A stretch of 64,000 nucleotides of DNA from Sulfurimicrobium sp964384915 (lineage in GTDB: Bacteria > Pseudomonadota > Gammaproteobacteria > Burkholderiales > Sulfuricellaceae): contig CAYLMA010000004.1 in assembly GCA_964384915.1 (NCBI GenBank), positions 62,001-126,000 of the forward strand, given 5' to 3'. This document shows positions 35,762 to 45,887 of this stretch, piece after piece. The translations under genes were made by a program, and so were the position numbers. Within the stretch, counting starts at the first letter, position 1; each line of letters begins with the position of its first letter. The notes below the pieces were generated by a model. The model saw only the letters and a list, made by a program, of their open reading frames with translations. It did no database searches and was not told where the DNA came from.

Positions 35762-36979
35762 ATGCAGAATCAAGCCTTTATTGGCCGTCAGCCGATTGTT
35801 GACCTCCAGCAGAAAATCGTCGCCTACGAACTGTTATTCCGCCACAGCGCGGACGCATCCGCAGCAATGATCAGCAGCGATCTTGAAGCCGGCAGCAAAG
35901 TACTGGTCAACACTTTCAGCAACATGGACGCCAACTGGCTGCTGGGAGACAAACTCGCCTTCATCAATATTGCCGCGCCCATGCTCGAGAGCGACTTCCT
36001 TGAACTGCTCCCGGCCAAACGGGTGGTGCTGGAACTGATTGAAACGGTGGAATCCACGCCGGAACTGATCGCGCGCATCCAGGGCCTGCGCCACATGGGT
36101 TTCCGTTTTGCCCTGGACGATTTCGACCATCGCCCGATCAGCACCCATCTATTGCCGCTTGCCGACTACATCAAGGTGGATATCCGCAAACTCGGCCTGG
36201 ACAAAACAGCTGCTCTCGTGCGCAGCCTGAAAAACTGCGGCGCCAAGTTGATTGCTGAAAAAGTCGAGACTCACACCGAGTACAAATTCTGCAAGGAACT
36301 CGGTTTCCATTATTTCCAGGGCTACTATTTTGCCCATCCGGAAACCCTTTCCGCCAAGATCATCAACCCGGCCCACGCCACCGTGCTATCGCTGCTCAAC
36401 AAGGTGCGCAACAATGATGACGTAAAAAACATCGAGAACGGCTTCAAGGCGGATGTGGCGCTCTCATTCAAGCTCCTGCGCTATATCAACTCGGTGGGTT
36501 TCGGCCTTTCATGCGAGATCCAGTCGATCCGCCATGCGCTCGCCATACTTGGCTACCAGCAGCTCTACCGCTGGCTCACCCTGCTGCTGGCCACCGCCGG
36601 CAATGACTCGACACCGCCCGCCCTGATGAAAACAGCCATCACCCGAGGCCGCCTTACCGAATTGCTAGGCCAGGATTATCTGGAGAAAAGCGACCGCGAC
36701 AACTTGTTCATCGTGGGAATTTTCTCGATGCTGGACGCCATGCTGGAAATGTCCATGGAGGACGTTCTCGAAAAGCTCTACCTGCCAGAAACCATCTGCG
36801 ATGCGTTGCTGACCCGCAAGGGCATGTATGGCCCCTTCCTGGAGCTTACCATCGCCTGCGAAGATGCCGATCCGGGCAAGATCGAGGCGATCGCCGCTTC
36901 CATGGCGATGGACCCCGAAAAAGTCAACAAGGCCCACCTGGAGTCACTTGCCTGGGTGGAACAACTCGGCATCGGCTAG
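35762..36979 (+). CDS. EAL-HDOD domain signalling protein (YuxH family)
   Basis: In this 405-residue protein the N-terminal half resembles an EAL domain (FIGRQPIVDLQQKIVAYELLFRH, FALDDFD, YIKVDIRKLG, LIAEKVET), but the first motif reads ELL and the region is short. The C-terminal half is an HDOD domain (ALSFKLLRYINSVGFGLSCEIQSIRHALAILGYQQLYRWLTLLL). Proteins of this layout usually bind or sense rather than hydrolyse c-di-GMP. Its position 24 bases after cheA suggests a role in motility control, but catalysis is doubtful. Confidence 0.88.
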   Translation: MQNQAFIGRQPIVDLQQKIVAYELLFRHSADASAAMISSDLEAGSKVLVNTFSNMDANWLLGDKLAFINIAAPMLESDFLELLPAKRVVLELIETVESTPELIARIQGLRHMGFRFALDDFDHRPISTHLLPLADYIKVDIRKLGLDKTAALVRSLKNCGAKLIAEKVETHTEYKFCKELGFHYFQGYYFAHPETLSAKIINPAHATVLSLLNKVRNNDDVKNIENGFKADVALSFKLLRYINSVGFGLSCEIQSIRHALAILGYQQLYRWLTLLLATAGNDSTPPALMKTAITRGRLTELLGQDYLEKSDRDNLFIVGIFSMLDAMLEMSMEDVLEKLYLPETICDALLTRKGMYGPFLELTIACEDADPGKIEAIAASMAMDPEKVNKAHLESLAWVEQLGIG

Positions 36980-36980
36980 G

Positions 36981-37070
36981 TGAGGTAATGGGTGAGGAGT
37001 GATGAGGAATGGGAAAAATCGAATTGAACATCACCCATCACCCATCACCCATTGCTCATCACTCATGACC
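36981..37070. repeat. Reiterated heptad inverted repeat (locus A)
   Basis: The right arm is six consecutive 7-base words from 37029 to 37070: CATCACC three times, then CATTGCT, CATCACT and CATGACC. The last of these contains the start codon of the hydrolase gene. The left arm (36981-37015) is built of words of the type TGAGGTA, ATGGGTG, AGGAGTG, ATGAGGA. Bases 36997-37013 and 37048-37064 pair with 16 of 17 matches around a 34-base loop. The hairpin lies between two co-directional genes. Confidence 0.85.
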
Positions 37071-37940
37071 ACCGCCCCGCTTACTCCCGACTGCGAAGGC
37101 TACCTCAACCTGCCGCAGCAGGGTGTTTACTACCGCCTCTACCGCAGCAGCGCGTTTACTTCTCGCCGCCTGCTCCTGCTGCATGGAGGCGGGGTCGATG
37201 GACAGATCACCTGGGCACCCATCGTCAGCCGCTTGCTACACTGGTCCGAGGTGCTTGTGCCGGACCTGCGCGGCACAGGGAAAACCCGCTTCCCCGACCA
37301 CCAGGAGCACCCTTTCGCAACCAGCGACGTGGTAGCCGATATGGCTGCATTGCTTGACTCACTGGGATGGAACAGCTTCGATCTCGGCGGCTACTCCTAT
37401 GGCGGCCTGATCGCCATGCAACTCAAGGCAGAACGCCCTGCCGCGGTTGGCAAAACCTTTCTGTTCGAGCCCGGCCTGCTGGGCAGCGGCAACGAGCCGG
37501 AACTGCTCAACCGGCGCGATAGTTTGCTGCAGGCGGCTCAGAAACTGCGCATCGACGATGAACTGGAATATGGCCTGCAGGTTTTCCTGGATGCCGTCTC
37601 GCCCCAGCGTAACCGCAATTCCCGCAATGAGGAAATTGTGCGTGGACGCCTGGCGCATCGCCCCAAAGGCTTGGCCGCCATTCTCGAAGCCGTCACCCAT
37701 GCCGCCAGACAAGTCGACCGCGCGCGATTGATCGCCGCCCAGCAGCATGTCAGCAGTTTCGTCGGCGAACGCTCGTCGGCGGAAATCCTCTCCTTCTGCC
37801 AGGAGATCGCGCAACAGCGCACAGACTGGGTGTGCCACCGGATTAGCGGCGCCGACCACGCCCTGCCGTTCCAGAAACCGGATGCCATTGCACAGATTAT
37901 GAATTCCGACATGTTGGCATATCTTACTCAGGCAGGCTGA
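37065..37940 (+). CDS. Alpha/beta-hydrolase-fold protein
   Basis: This 291-residue protein has an oxyanion-hole region (LLLLHGGGVDGQITWAPIVSRL), nucleophile elbow GYSYGG with a catalytic Ser, and a late His in SGADHALPF. The substrate is unknown. ATG 37065 is chosen because it opens the family-like sequence; the frame extends to 36999 through the heptad repeat. The 3' end overlaps the convergent zapE gene by 13 bases. Confidence 0.85.
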   Translation: MTTAPLTPDCEGYLNLPQQGVYYRLYRSSAFTSRRLLLLHGGGVDGQITWAPIVSRLLHWSEVLVPDLRGTGKTRFPDHQEHPFATSDVVADMAALLDSLGWNSFDLGGYSYGGLIAMQLKAERPAAVGKTFLFEPGLLGSGNEPELLNRRDSLLQAAQKLRIDDELEYGLQVFLDAVSPQRNRNSRNEEIVRGRLAHRPKGLAAILEAVTHAARQVDRARLIAAQQHVSSFVGERSSAEILSFCQEIAQQRTDWVCHRISGADHALPFQKPDAIAQIMNSDMLAYLTQAG

Positions 37941-39028
37941 TAAGGCTGCGCCAGATAGGCGTGGGACTGCATCTCGGCCAGGCGGCTCGACACCCGTTCG
38001 AATTCCCCGCCCAGTAATTCATTTTTACCCAGTTGCGCCAAGGGCACTGCTGCTGACAGCACCAGCTTGACGCGCCGGTCATACAATTCATCCACCAGCC
38101 AAAGAAAACGGCGCGCCTGTGAGAGCAACTGCTCTTCAAATTGCGGCACGCCGGACAGCAGCAGCGTGTGATAACGCCGCGCCAGTTCGATGTAATCCGC
38201 CTTGCTGCGCGGCGCATCGCACAACTCTTGAAAATCGAACCAGGCCACCCCGGCCCCCTCGCAGCGCGCATGCATCTCCCGGCCCGAGATTTGCAGCCTG
38301 CAGGCGCACGCCTCCACGCCGGGCGCAAGCTCGTGAAAAATGCCGGACAAGGCTTGCTCTGACTGCCCGTCGCAGGGCGCGTGGTAAAGGCCTGCCTGTT
38401 CCAGCGCGTGCTGGCGATAGTCTTCGCCGCCATCCAGATGGAGCACTTCCAGACGCGACTTGATCAAAGCAATCGTGGGAAGAAAACGAACACGCTGAAG
38501 ACCATTGCGATACAGATTGTCCGGCGCGCTATTGGAAGTCATGACCAGCGCGACGCCATGGTCGCACAAACCCTCCAGCAGGCCGCGCATCAGCATCGCA
38601 TCGGCAATATCGCTGATATGGAACTCATCCAGGCACAGCAGGCGCACATGCCGGGCGAACTCTCGCGCAACGCTCGCCAGGGGGTCGCGCTGCCCCTTCA
38701 GGAGCGCGAGGCGAGCATGGACATCCTGCATGAAATGATGAAAATGAACGCGGCGCTTGTGTTCCAGCGGGATGCAATTGAAAAAGGCATCCATCATGAA
38801 ACTCTTGCCGCGCCCCACGCCACCCCATAGGTACAGTCCGCGCAACGGGCGCGGCCTGGCCAGGTGGCGCAACAACGGGATTCCGGCGAACGGCGGGGCT
38901 AGCAGCAGATCTTCATAAAGCCGCTGCAGATGCGCCGCTGCGGCGTGCTGTGCGAGGTCCAGAACCAGCCCCCGGTCGCCCCCCCCGCGCTCAAGGCAGG
39001 CGATGACATCCGTGCCGGACGTAAGCAC
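37928..39028 (-). CDS. zapE: Cell-division ATPase ZapE (AFG1-like)
   Basis: This 366-residue P-loop protein of the AFG1/ZapE family has Walker A in GLYLWGGVGRGKSFMMDAFF, Walker B in LLCLDEFHISDIADAML and the sensor TSNSAPDNLY, length as usual. ZapE associates with the division ring in E. coli. GTG 39028 has GAGG six bases upstream; a TTG at 39040, overlapping the sucB stop, would add four residues. It ends the TCA-cycle run. Confidence 0.92.
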   Translation of the reverse strand: MLTSGTDVIACLERGGGDRGLVLDLAQHAAAAHLQRLYEDLLLAPPFAGIPLLRHLARPRPLRGLYLWGGVGRGKSFMMDAFFNCIPLEHKRRVHFHHFMQDVHARLALLKGQRDPLASVAREFARHVRLLCLDEFHISDIADAMLMRGLLEGLCDHGVALVMTSNSAPDNLYRNGLQRVRFLPTIALIKSRLEVLHLDGGEDYRQHALEQAGLYHAPCDGQSEQALSGIFHELAPGVEACACRLQISGREMHARCEGAGVAWFDFQELCDAPRSKADYIELARRYHTLLLSGVPQFEEQLLSQARRFLWLVDELYDRRVKLVLSAAVPLAQLGKNELLGGEFERVSSRLAEMQSHAYLAQPYQPA

Positions 39029-39036
39029 TCCCGGCC

Positions 39037-40200
39037 TCAAACCCCCAGCAGCAGCCGCGCAGGATCTTCCAGCGCTTCCTTGACCGCCACCAGGAACTGC
39101 ACTGCTTCGCGCCCGTCGACAATGCGGTGGTCGTAGGAGAGCGCCAGGTACATCATGGGACGGATCACCACCTGGCCGTTTTCCGCGATGGGCCGGTCAT
39201 AGGTCTTGTGCATGCCGAGGATCGCACTTTGCGGCGGGTTGAGGATGGGGGTGGACATCATCGATCCAAACACGCCGCCATTGGAAATCGAGAAGGTGCC
39301 GCCCGTGAGTTCCTCGATACTGAGCTTGCCGTCGCGCGCGCGGCTGCCATATTCGGCGACCCGCTTCTCGATCTCGGCAAAAGACAACTGATCCACATCA
39401 CGCACCACCGGCACCACCAGGCCGCGCGGCGAACCCACCGCGATGCCGATATCGAAATAGCCGTGGTAAACGACGTCGCTGCCGTCGACCGAGGCGTTCA
39501 CCACCGGAAATTTTTGCAGCGCCGCGACTGCGGCCTTGACGAAGAAGGACATGAAGCCGAGCTTGACACCGTGATCCTTCTCGAATTTCTCCTTGTAGCG
39601 GCCGCGCAGTTCCATCACCGGCTGCATGTTGACTTCATTGAAGGTGGTGAGGATGGCGGCGGTCTGCTGCGCCTGCACCAGCCGCTCCGCGACCCGTGCG
39701 CGCAAGCGGGTCATGGGCACGCGCTGTTCGGGGCGGTCACCGCTCATGGCGGGAGCAGGGATTTGCGCCGGCGCGCTGGCAAAGGCCGCGGGAGCGGGCT
39801 TTTCCAGTTGCGCCAGCACATCTTCCCTGGTGATGCGCCCGCCGCGTCCGCTGCCTTCGATCTGCGCCGCGTCCAGTTCGTGCTCCGCCACCAGCTTGCG
39901 TAGCGAAGGGCCCAAGGCGGGTTCGAGTGCGGCAGCTTTCGCGGCAGGGGTCGCCACTCTGGCTTCAGTATCGATCAGGGCGAGCACCTCGCCGGGACGG
40001 ACCACTTCGCCGTTGTGCTTCACGATCTTGCTCAACACGCCCGCTTGCGGCGCGGGCAGTTCCAGCACCACCTTGTCCGTTTCCAGGTCGATCAGGTTCT
40101 CGCCCTGGACAACGGCCTCTCCCTCCTGCCTGTGCCAGGTCAAAAGGGTGCCTTCGGTGACTGATTCCGACAGGGCCGGGACTTTGATTTCGATGATCAT
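39037..40200 (-). CDS. sucB: 2-oxoglutarate dehydrogenase E2, dihydrolipoyl succinyltransferase
   Basis: This 387-residue protein has an N-terminal lipoyl domain with the lipoylated Lys at 43 (DLETDKVVLE), a peripheral-subunit-binding domain (LGPSLRKLVAEHELDAAQIEGSGRGGRITREDVL) and a C-terminal catalytic domain ending with H358 and D362 in DHRIVDGREAV. It transfers succinyl groups to CoA. GGAGAG lies before the ATG. It follows sucA, with the long inverted repeat of locus B in the 115-base spacer. No E3 gene follows. Confidence 0.96.
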   Translation of the reverse strand: MIIEIKVPALSESVTEGTLLTWHRQEGEAVVQGENLIDLETDKVVLELPAPQAGVLSKIVKHNGEVVRPGEVLALIDTEARVATPAAKAAALEPALGPSLRKLVAEHELDAAQIEGSGRGGRITREDVLAQLEKPAPAAFASAPAQIPAPAMSGDRPEQRVPMTRLRARVAERLVQAQQTAAILTTFNEVNMQPVMELRGRYKEKFEKDHGVKLGFMSFFVKAAVAALQKFPVVNASVDGSDVVYHGYFDIGIAVGSPRGLVVPVVRDVDQLSFAEIEKRVAEYGSRARDGKLSIEELTGGTFSISNGGVFGSMMSTPILNPPQSAILGMHKTYDRPIAENGQVVIRPMMYLALSYDHRIVDGREAVQFLVAVKEALEDPARLLLGV

Positions 40201-40222
40201 ATTCTCTCCAGCGATATTATTT

Positions 40223-40303
40223 TTAACCACGGGGCACACGGGGAGCACGGGGGAAACTGACTCCAGACCTGTACCCCGTGTGCCCCGTGCTCCCCGTGGT
40301 TAA
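40223..40303. repeat. Reiterated 9-mer inverted repeat between sucA and sucB (locus B)
   Basis: The left arm (40223-40252) is TTAAC then three CACGGGG words separated by CA and AG. The right arm (40274-40303) is its reverse complement except that the two spacer dinucleotides are swapped, so 26 of 30 positions pair. The 21-base loop is unrelated sequence. It fills most of the sucA-sucB spacer and lacks a T-tract on the minus strand, so it is not a plain terminator. Confidence 0.88.
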
Positions 40304-40315
40304 TGGGTTTTTCAA

Positions 40316-43153
40316 TTATTCCAGCGCCGCGTCCACCAGCGCCTTCTGTTGTTCCAGGTGCTCCGCCATGTAGCCCACGGCAGGCGCGGCCGAGGATTTG
40401 CGGCTGGAGTAGCTCAAGACCTGGCCCGGTTTCATGTGCTGGCGCAGGTAGTGCTCGATGGTGTACCACGCCCCCTGGTTCTTCGGCTCTTCCTGCACCC
40501 ACATGACTTCCTTCGCTTGTGCGTACAGCTTCATCTGCGCGGCAAACTCGTCATGCGGGAAGGGGTAAAGCTGTTCGACGCGCAGGATGGCGATGTCCCT
40601 GATCTTGCGCTCGCGCCGCGCCGCCACCAGGTCGTAGTAAACCTTGCCGGAGCAGGCGATCACCCGCTTTACCTTCCTTGAATCGATCTTTTCCTGCTCC
40701 GCGATCAGGGGCTGGAAGGCGCCGTTGGCGAGATCGTCCAAGGTGGAAACCGACTCCTTGTGGCGCAGCATGCTCTTCGGGCTCATGATGATGAGCGGCT
40801 TGCGGTAGGGGCGCAGCATCTGGCGCCGCAGCATGTGGAACATCTGCGCCGGGGTGGACGGCACGCACACCTGCATGTTGTATTCGGCGCACAGTTGCAA
40901 ATAGCGCTCCAGACGCGCCGAGGAGTGCTCCGGCCCCTGCCCCTCGTAGCCGTGCGGCAGCATCAGGGTGAGCCCGCACAGGCGCCCCCACTTGGTCTCG
41001 CCGGCGCAGATGAACTGGTCGATCACCACCTGTGCGCCGTTGGCGAAATCGCCGAACTGGCCTTCCCAGATCACCAGCTGGTCCGGCTCGGCGGTCGAAT
41101 AGCCGTACTCGAAGCCCAGCACCGCCGCCTCCGACAGCACCGAGTCGATGACCAGGAAATGCGGCTGATTTTCCGCAATGTGCTGCAGCGGCACATATTC
41201 GCCCGCGTCCCATTTTTCGCGATTCTGGTCGTGCAGCACGGCATGGCGGTGGAAGAAGGTGCCGCGCCCGCTGTCCTGCCCGGAAATGCGCACGCCGTAG
41301 CCGTTTTCCAGCAGGGCGGCATAGGCAAGATTCTCCGCCATGCCCCAGTCGAGCGGCAGTTTGCCCTCCCCCATCTGCCTGCGGTCGGCAAGAATCTTTT
41401 CCACCCGGGGATGAAGCTTGAAATCATCCGGCACCGTGGTCAGCTTTTCCGCCAGGCGCTGCAGATCGGGAAGCGGCACCGCGGTATGGACTGGCTGGTT
41501 CCAGTTGGCGTTGGTGAACTTTTTCCAGTCGGTGGCGAAGGCGCGCTTGAAGTTGCTCAGCACCGGCTTGCAGCGCAGCTGCTCGCCCGCATCCAGCGTG
41601 GCGGTATGGTTGGTGATCATCTGCTGCGCCTCGTCGGCAGAGACCACCCCTTCCGCAACCAGGCGCTCCGCGTAAATCCGCCGCGTGCCCGGATGCTGGG
41701 CGATTTTCTTGTACATCAGGGGCTGCGTCACCGCCGGCTCGTCCTGTTCGTTGTGCCCCAGACGGCGCAGGCACACCATGTCGATCACAACATCCTTCTT
41801 GAAGGTCATGCGGAAATCGAAGGCAATCTGCACCGCCAGCAGCACCGCTTCCGGATCATCGCCATTGACGTGGAATACCGGCGCCTCGACCATCTTGGCC
41901 ACGTCGGTGCAATACAGGCTGGAGCGCGTATCGCGCGCATCCGAGGTGGTGAATCCGATCTGGTTGTTGACCACCACATGCACCGTGCCGCCGGTCTTGA
42001 AGCCGCGCGTCTGCGACATGTTGAGGGTTTCCATCACCACCCCCTGGCCGGCGAAGGCCGAGTCGCCGTGGATCAGCACCGGGAGCACCAGCTCGCCGAG
42101 GCGGTCGCTGCGGCGGTGCTGGCGCGCTCGCACCGAGCCTTCCACCACCGGGTTGATGATTTCCAGATGCGATGGATTGAAGGCCAGGGTGACATGCACC
42201 GGTCCGCCCGAAGTGGATACATCGGACGAAAAACCCTGGTGGTATTTCACGTCCCCGGTGGTGATGTGTTCATCATGAGCATGCACCCCCTCGAATTCCT
42301 TGAACAGGTCGCGCGGCATCTTGCCGATGATGTTGACCAGCACGTTGAGGCGCCCGCGGTGCGCCATGCCGAGCACCACTTCCTGCACCCCGCCGGCGCC
42401 GGACAACTCGACCAGGTGATCGAGCAGGGGGATCAGGCTCTCGCCGCCTTCAAGGGAAAAACGCTTCTGCCCGACAAAACGGGTATGGAGGTATTTTTCC
42501 AGCGTCTCGGCGGCGGTGATACGCCCCAGGATATGTTTTTTCTGCGCCGCAGCGAAACTCGCGCGCGCGCGCCGGCCTTCGATCTGCGCCTGCAGCCAGC
42601 GTTTCTGGACTGGGTCGCTGATGTACATGTATTCGGCGGCAAATGTGCCGCAATAGGTTTCCTGCAACATGGACAGAATCTGCGCCAACGTGGCCCGGTC
42701 CAGGCCCACCAGGGAACCGGTATCGAACTCGGCCGCCAGGTCGGCTTCGCCCAGGCCATAGTGTTCCAGTTCCAGCTCAGGCACCTGGGGGCGCTCGAAG
42801 CGCTTGAGGGGATCGACATTGGCATGGCGCACGCCAAGAAAACGGTAGGCGTTGATGAGTTGCAACACCTTGACCTGCTTGCGCTCCTGTTCAAGAAAAG
42901 CCGTGCAAATCAGGGCCGTGCCGCCAGCCGCAGCCGGCTGCAACATGCGTTGCAGCATGGCCTCCCGAATCGGCGCATGAGCGATATCCCGCTCGCCGGC
43001 GCCTTCGCTCAGTTGCAGGCGCTCAAAATAGCGCCTCCATTCGGAGCTGACGTTTTCCGGGTTGGCTAGCCAGGATTCATAAAGCCCCTCAATGAATCCT
43101 GCATTGCCTCCATAGAGGTAAGAGTTATCGAGAAACGCCTGCATTTCATTCAT
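40316..43153 (-). CDS. sucA: 2-oxoglutarate dehydrogenase E1
   Basis: This 945-residue thiamine-diphosphate enzyme decarboxylates 2-oxoglutarate. It shows NSYLYGGNAGFIEGLYESWLANPENVSSEWRRYF at the start, RFSLEGGESLIPLLD, VLGMAHRGRLNVLVNI, the cofactor block HVNGDDPEAVL, and a C-terminal half with EGQFGDFANGAQVVIDQFI. ATG 43153 has AGGA eight bases upstream; ATG 43162 has only an adjacent GAGG. It is transcribed after gltA, across a reiterated-repeat spacer. Confidence 0.96.
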   Translation of the reverse strand: MNEMQAFLDNSYLYGGNAGFIEGLYESWLANPENVSSEWRRYFERLQLSEGAGERDIAHAPIREAMLQRMLQPAAAGGTALICTAFLEQERKQVKVLQLINAYRFLGVRHANVDPLKRFERPQVPELELEHYGLGEADLAAEFDTGSLVGLDRATLAQILSMLQETYCGTFAAEYMYISDPVQKRWLQAQIEGRRARASFAAAQKKHILGRITAAETLEKYLHTRFVGQKRFSLEGGESLIPLLDHLVELSGAGGVQEVVLGMAHRGRLNVLVNIIGKMPRDLFKEFEGVHAHDEHITTGDVKYHQGFSSDVSTSGGPVHVTLAFNPSHLEIINPVVEGSVRARQHRRSDRLGELVLPVLIHGDSAFAGQGVVMETLNMSQTRGFKTGGTVHVVVNNQIGFTTSDARDTRSSLYCTDVAKMVEAPVFHVNGDDPEAVLLAVQIAFDFRMTFKKDVVIDMVCLRRLGHNEQDEPAVTQPLMYKKIAQHPGTRRIYAERLVAEGVVSADEAQQMITNHTATLDAGEQLRCKPVLSNFKRAFATDWKKFTNANWNQPVHTAVPLPDLQRLAEKLTTVPDDFKLHPRVEKILADRRQMGEGKLPLDWGMAENLAYAALLENGYGVRISGQDSGRGTFFHRHAVLHDQNREKWDAGEYVPLQHIAENQPHFLVIDSVLSEAAVLGFEYGYSTAEPDQLVIWEGQFGDFANGAQVVIDQFICAGETKWGRLCGLTLMLPHGYEGQGPEHSSARLERYLQLCAEYNMQVCVPSTPAQMFHMLRRQMLRPYRKPLIIMSPKSMLRHKESVSTLDDLANGAFQPLIAEQEKIDSRKVKRVIACSGKVYYDLVAARRERKIRDIAILRVEQLYPFPHDEFAAQMKLYAQAKEVMWVQEEPKNQGAWYTIEHYLRQHMKPGQVLSYSSRKSSAAPAVGYMAEHLEQQKALVDAALE

Positions 43154-43177
43154 GGTGCCCATCCTCGATGATTCTTT

Positions 43178-43319
43178 GTGAAAAGTGAAGCCACCCGGCT
43201 GCGCCTTCGTTGTGAAAAGTGAAAGGTAAAATCATCCCCGCTGAGTCCTTCACTTTTCACCCTTCACTTTTCACCCTTCACTTTTCACCCTTCACTTTTC
43301 ACCCTTCACATTTCACCCT

Positions 43320-43324
<5 letters not shown>
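43178..43324. repeat. Tandem 14-mer/heptad array with inverted partners between gltA and sucA (locus C)
   Basis: Five 14-base units TTCACTTTTCACCC (the fifth with one substitution) run from 43249 to 43318, with a partial sixth that contains the gltA stop codon. Each unit is two heptads of pattern TTCACNN. Two inverted copies, GTGAAAAGTGAA, sit at 43178 and 43212, so the array can fold back on either. It occupies almost the whole spacer between two genes of one operon. Confidence 0.9.
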
Positions 43325-44612
<1,288 letters not shown>

Positions 44613-44660
44613 GTCACTTCTCCATGTATCCGCCGGAAAAACCGTCCCGGCTTATTATTT

Positions 44661-45059
44661 TCATCCCTGACAGGCGCGCAGGAATTGCACGATTTCAGGC
44701 GCGTCTGTTCCACCACCACGGATCAGAGCCCACAGATCCTGATCCGGCAAATCGAGCAGGGTATCAAATTCAGCCTGCTGTTGCGCCGTCAGTTTGGCGT
44801 AATTTTCCCCTAGAAAGCGCTCCAGCACCAGATCAAGTTCGAGCATCCCGCGCCGGCAGCGCCAGCGCAGGCGGTTGAGTTCCTCTTCCGGCGGCTTCTG
44901 CGCCTTGCCGCCCCACCCCCCGGCGGGACGGTTCTTGCTCGGGTCCGCCCAGACGAAACGCCCGAACAGCACGCAGCCCTTCATGCCCGGATTGCAGGGC
45001 AAGTTATTCACCCGTTGGCAATGGCCCTTAATCTCATGTGGGCAGCCCCAGCCACTCAT
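44661..45059 (-). CDS. sdhE: SdhE-type FAD assembly factor fused to an N-terminal four-cysteine domain
   Basis: This 132-residue protein has a C-terminal SdhE domain (LNRLRWRCRRGMLELDLVLERFLGENYAKLT...), with the RGM-E motif needed for covalent flavinylation of SdhA. The first 60 residues form a separate small domain with C6, C14, C22 and C29 (WGCPHEIKGHC, NLPCNPGMKGC), a pattern suited to a metal site. No start codon lies in frame at the domain junction, so one fused polypeptide is expected. E. coli SdhE has only the C-terminal domain. It lies between sdhB and gltA. Confidence 0.85.
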   Translation of the reverse strand: MSGWGCPHEIKGHCQRVNNLPCNPGMKGCVLFGRFVWADPSKNRPAGGWGGKAQKPPEEELNRLRWRCRRGMLELDLVLERFLGENYAKLTAQQQAEFDTLLDLPDQDLWALIRGGGTDAPEIVQFLRACQG

Positions 45060-45132
45060 CGCTTCGCCTCAGGTTTTTTCTTCACGAATTCGGATTTCAG
45101 CGACATCGCGCCGCTGCAGTCTATCTTTGAAC

Positions 45133-45828
45133 TCACACCGCCCTCTTCACCAGCAACGCCTTGATCTTGCCGATCGCCCGCGTGGGATTCAGCCCCTTGG
45201 GACAGACCTCGACGCAGTTCATGATGCTGTGGCAGCGGAACAGGCGGTAAGGGTCTTCCAGGTCGTCCAGGCGCTCGTTGGTGGCCTGGTCGCGGCTGTC
45301 GGCGATGAAGCGGTAGGCCTGCAGCAGTCCGGCCGGGCCGACGAACTTGTCCGGGTTCCACCAGAACGAGGGGCAGGCGGTGGAACAGCAGGCGCACAGG
45401 ATGCACTCGTACAGCCCGTCCAGTTCGGCGCGGTCCTCGGGCGACTGCAGGCGTTCGATCTCCGGTTCCGGGTCGGCGTTGATGAGGTAGGGCTTGACCG
45501 AGCGGTAATGCTTGAGGAACTGGCTCATGTCCACGATCAGGTCGCGGATCACCGGCAGGCCCGGCAGCGGGCGCAGTTCGACCGGCTGCTCCAGTTCATG
45601 CAAGGGCGTGACGCAGGCCAGGCCGTTCTTGCCGTTGATGTTCATGCCGTCCGAACCGCACACGCCTTCGCGGCAGGAGCGGCGCACGCTTAAGGACTCG
45701 TCCTGCTCCTTGAGCAGCAGGATGGCATCGAGCAGCATCTTCCCTTCCGCCTCGATGTCCAGCTCGTAGTCCTGCATGTAGGGCCTGGCGTCGGTTTCAG
45801 GGTTATAGCGGTAGATGGAAAATTTCAT
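45133..45828 (-). CDS. sdhB: Succinate dehydrogenase iron-sulphur subunit
   Basis: This 231-residue subunit has a [2Fe-2S] ferredoxin domain (CREGVCGSDGMNINGKNGLAC) and a C-terminal domain for the [4Fe-4S] and [3Fe-4S] clusters (CILCACCSTACPSFWW, CHSIMNCVEVCPKG). It relays electrons from SdhA to quinone. AAGGAAG lies 5 bases before the ATG. Normally adjacent to sdhA, it is here separated from it by 7.4 kb of Wadjet and toxin-antitoxin genes. Confidence 0.97.
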   Translation of the reverse strand: MKFSIYRYNPETDARPYMQDYELDIEAEGKMLLDAILLLKEQDESLSVRRSCREGVCGSDGMNINGKNGLACVTPLHELEQPVELRPLPGLPVIRDLIVDMSQFLKHYRSVKPYLINADPEPEIERLQSPEDRAELDGLYECILCACCSTACPSFWWNPDKFVGPAGLLQAYRFIADSRDQATNERLDDLEDPYRLFRCHSIMNCVEVCPKGLNPTRAIGKIKALLVKRAV

Positions 45829-45887
45829 ATGCTTCCTTTACGTCTCGCCGCACAGGGCGGCATGCCTGAGTATATGCCCATCCAGCG

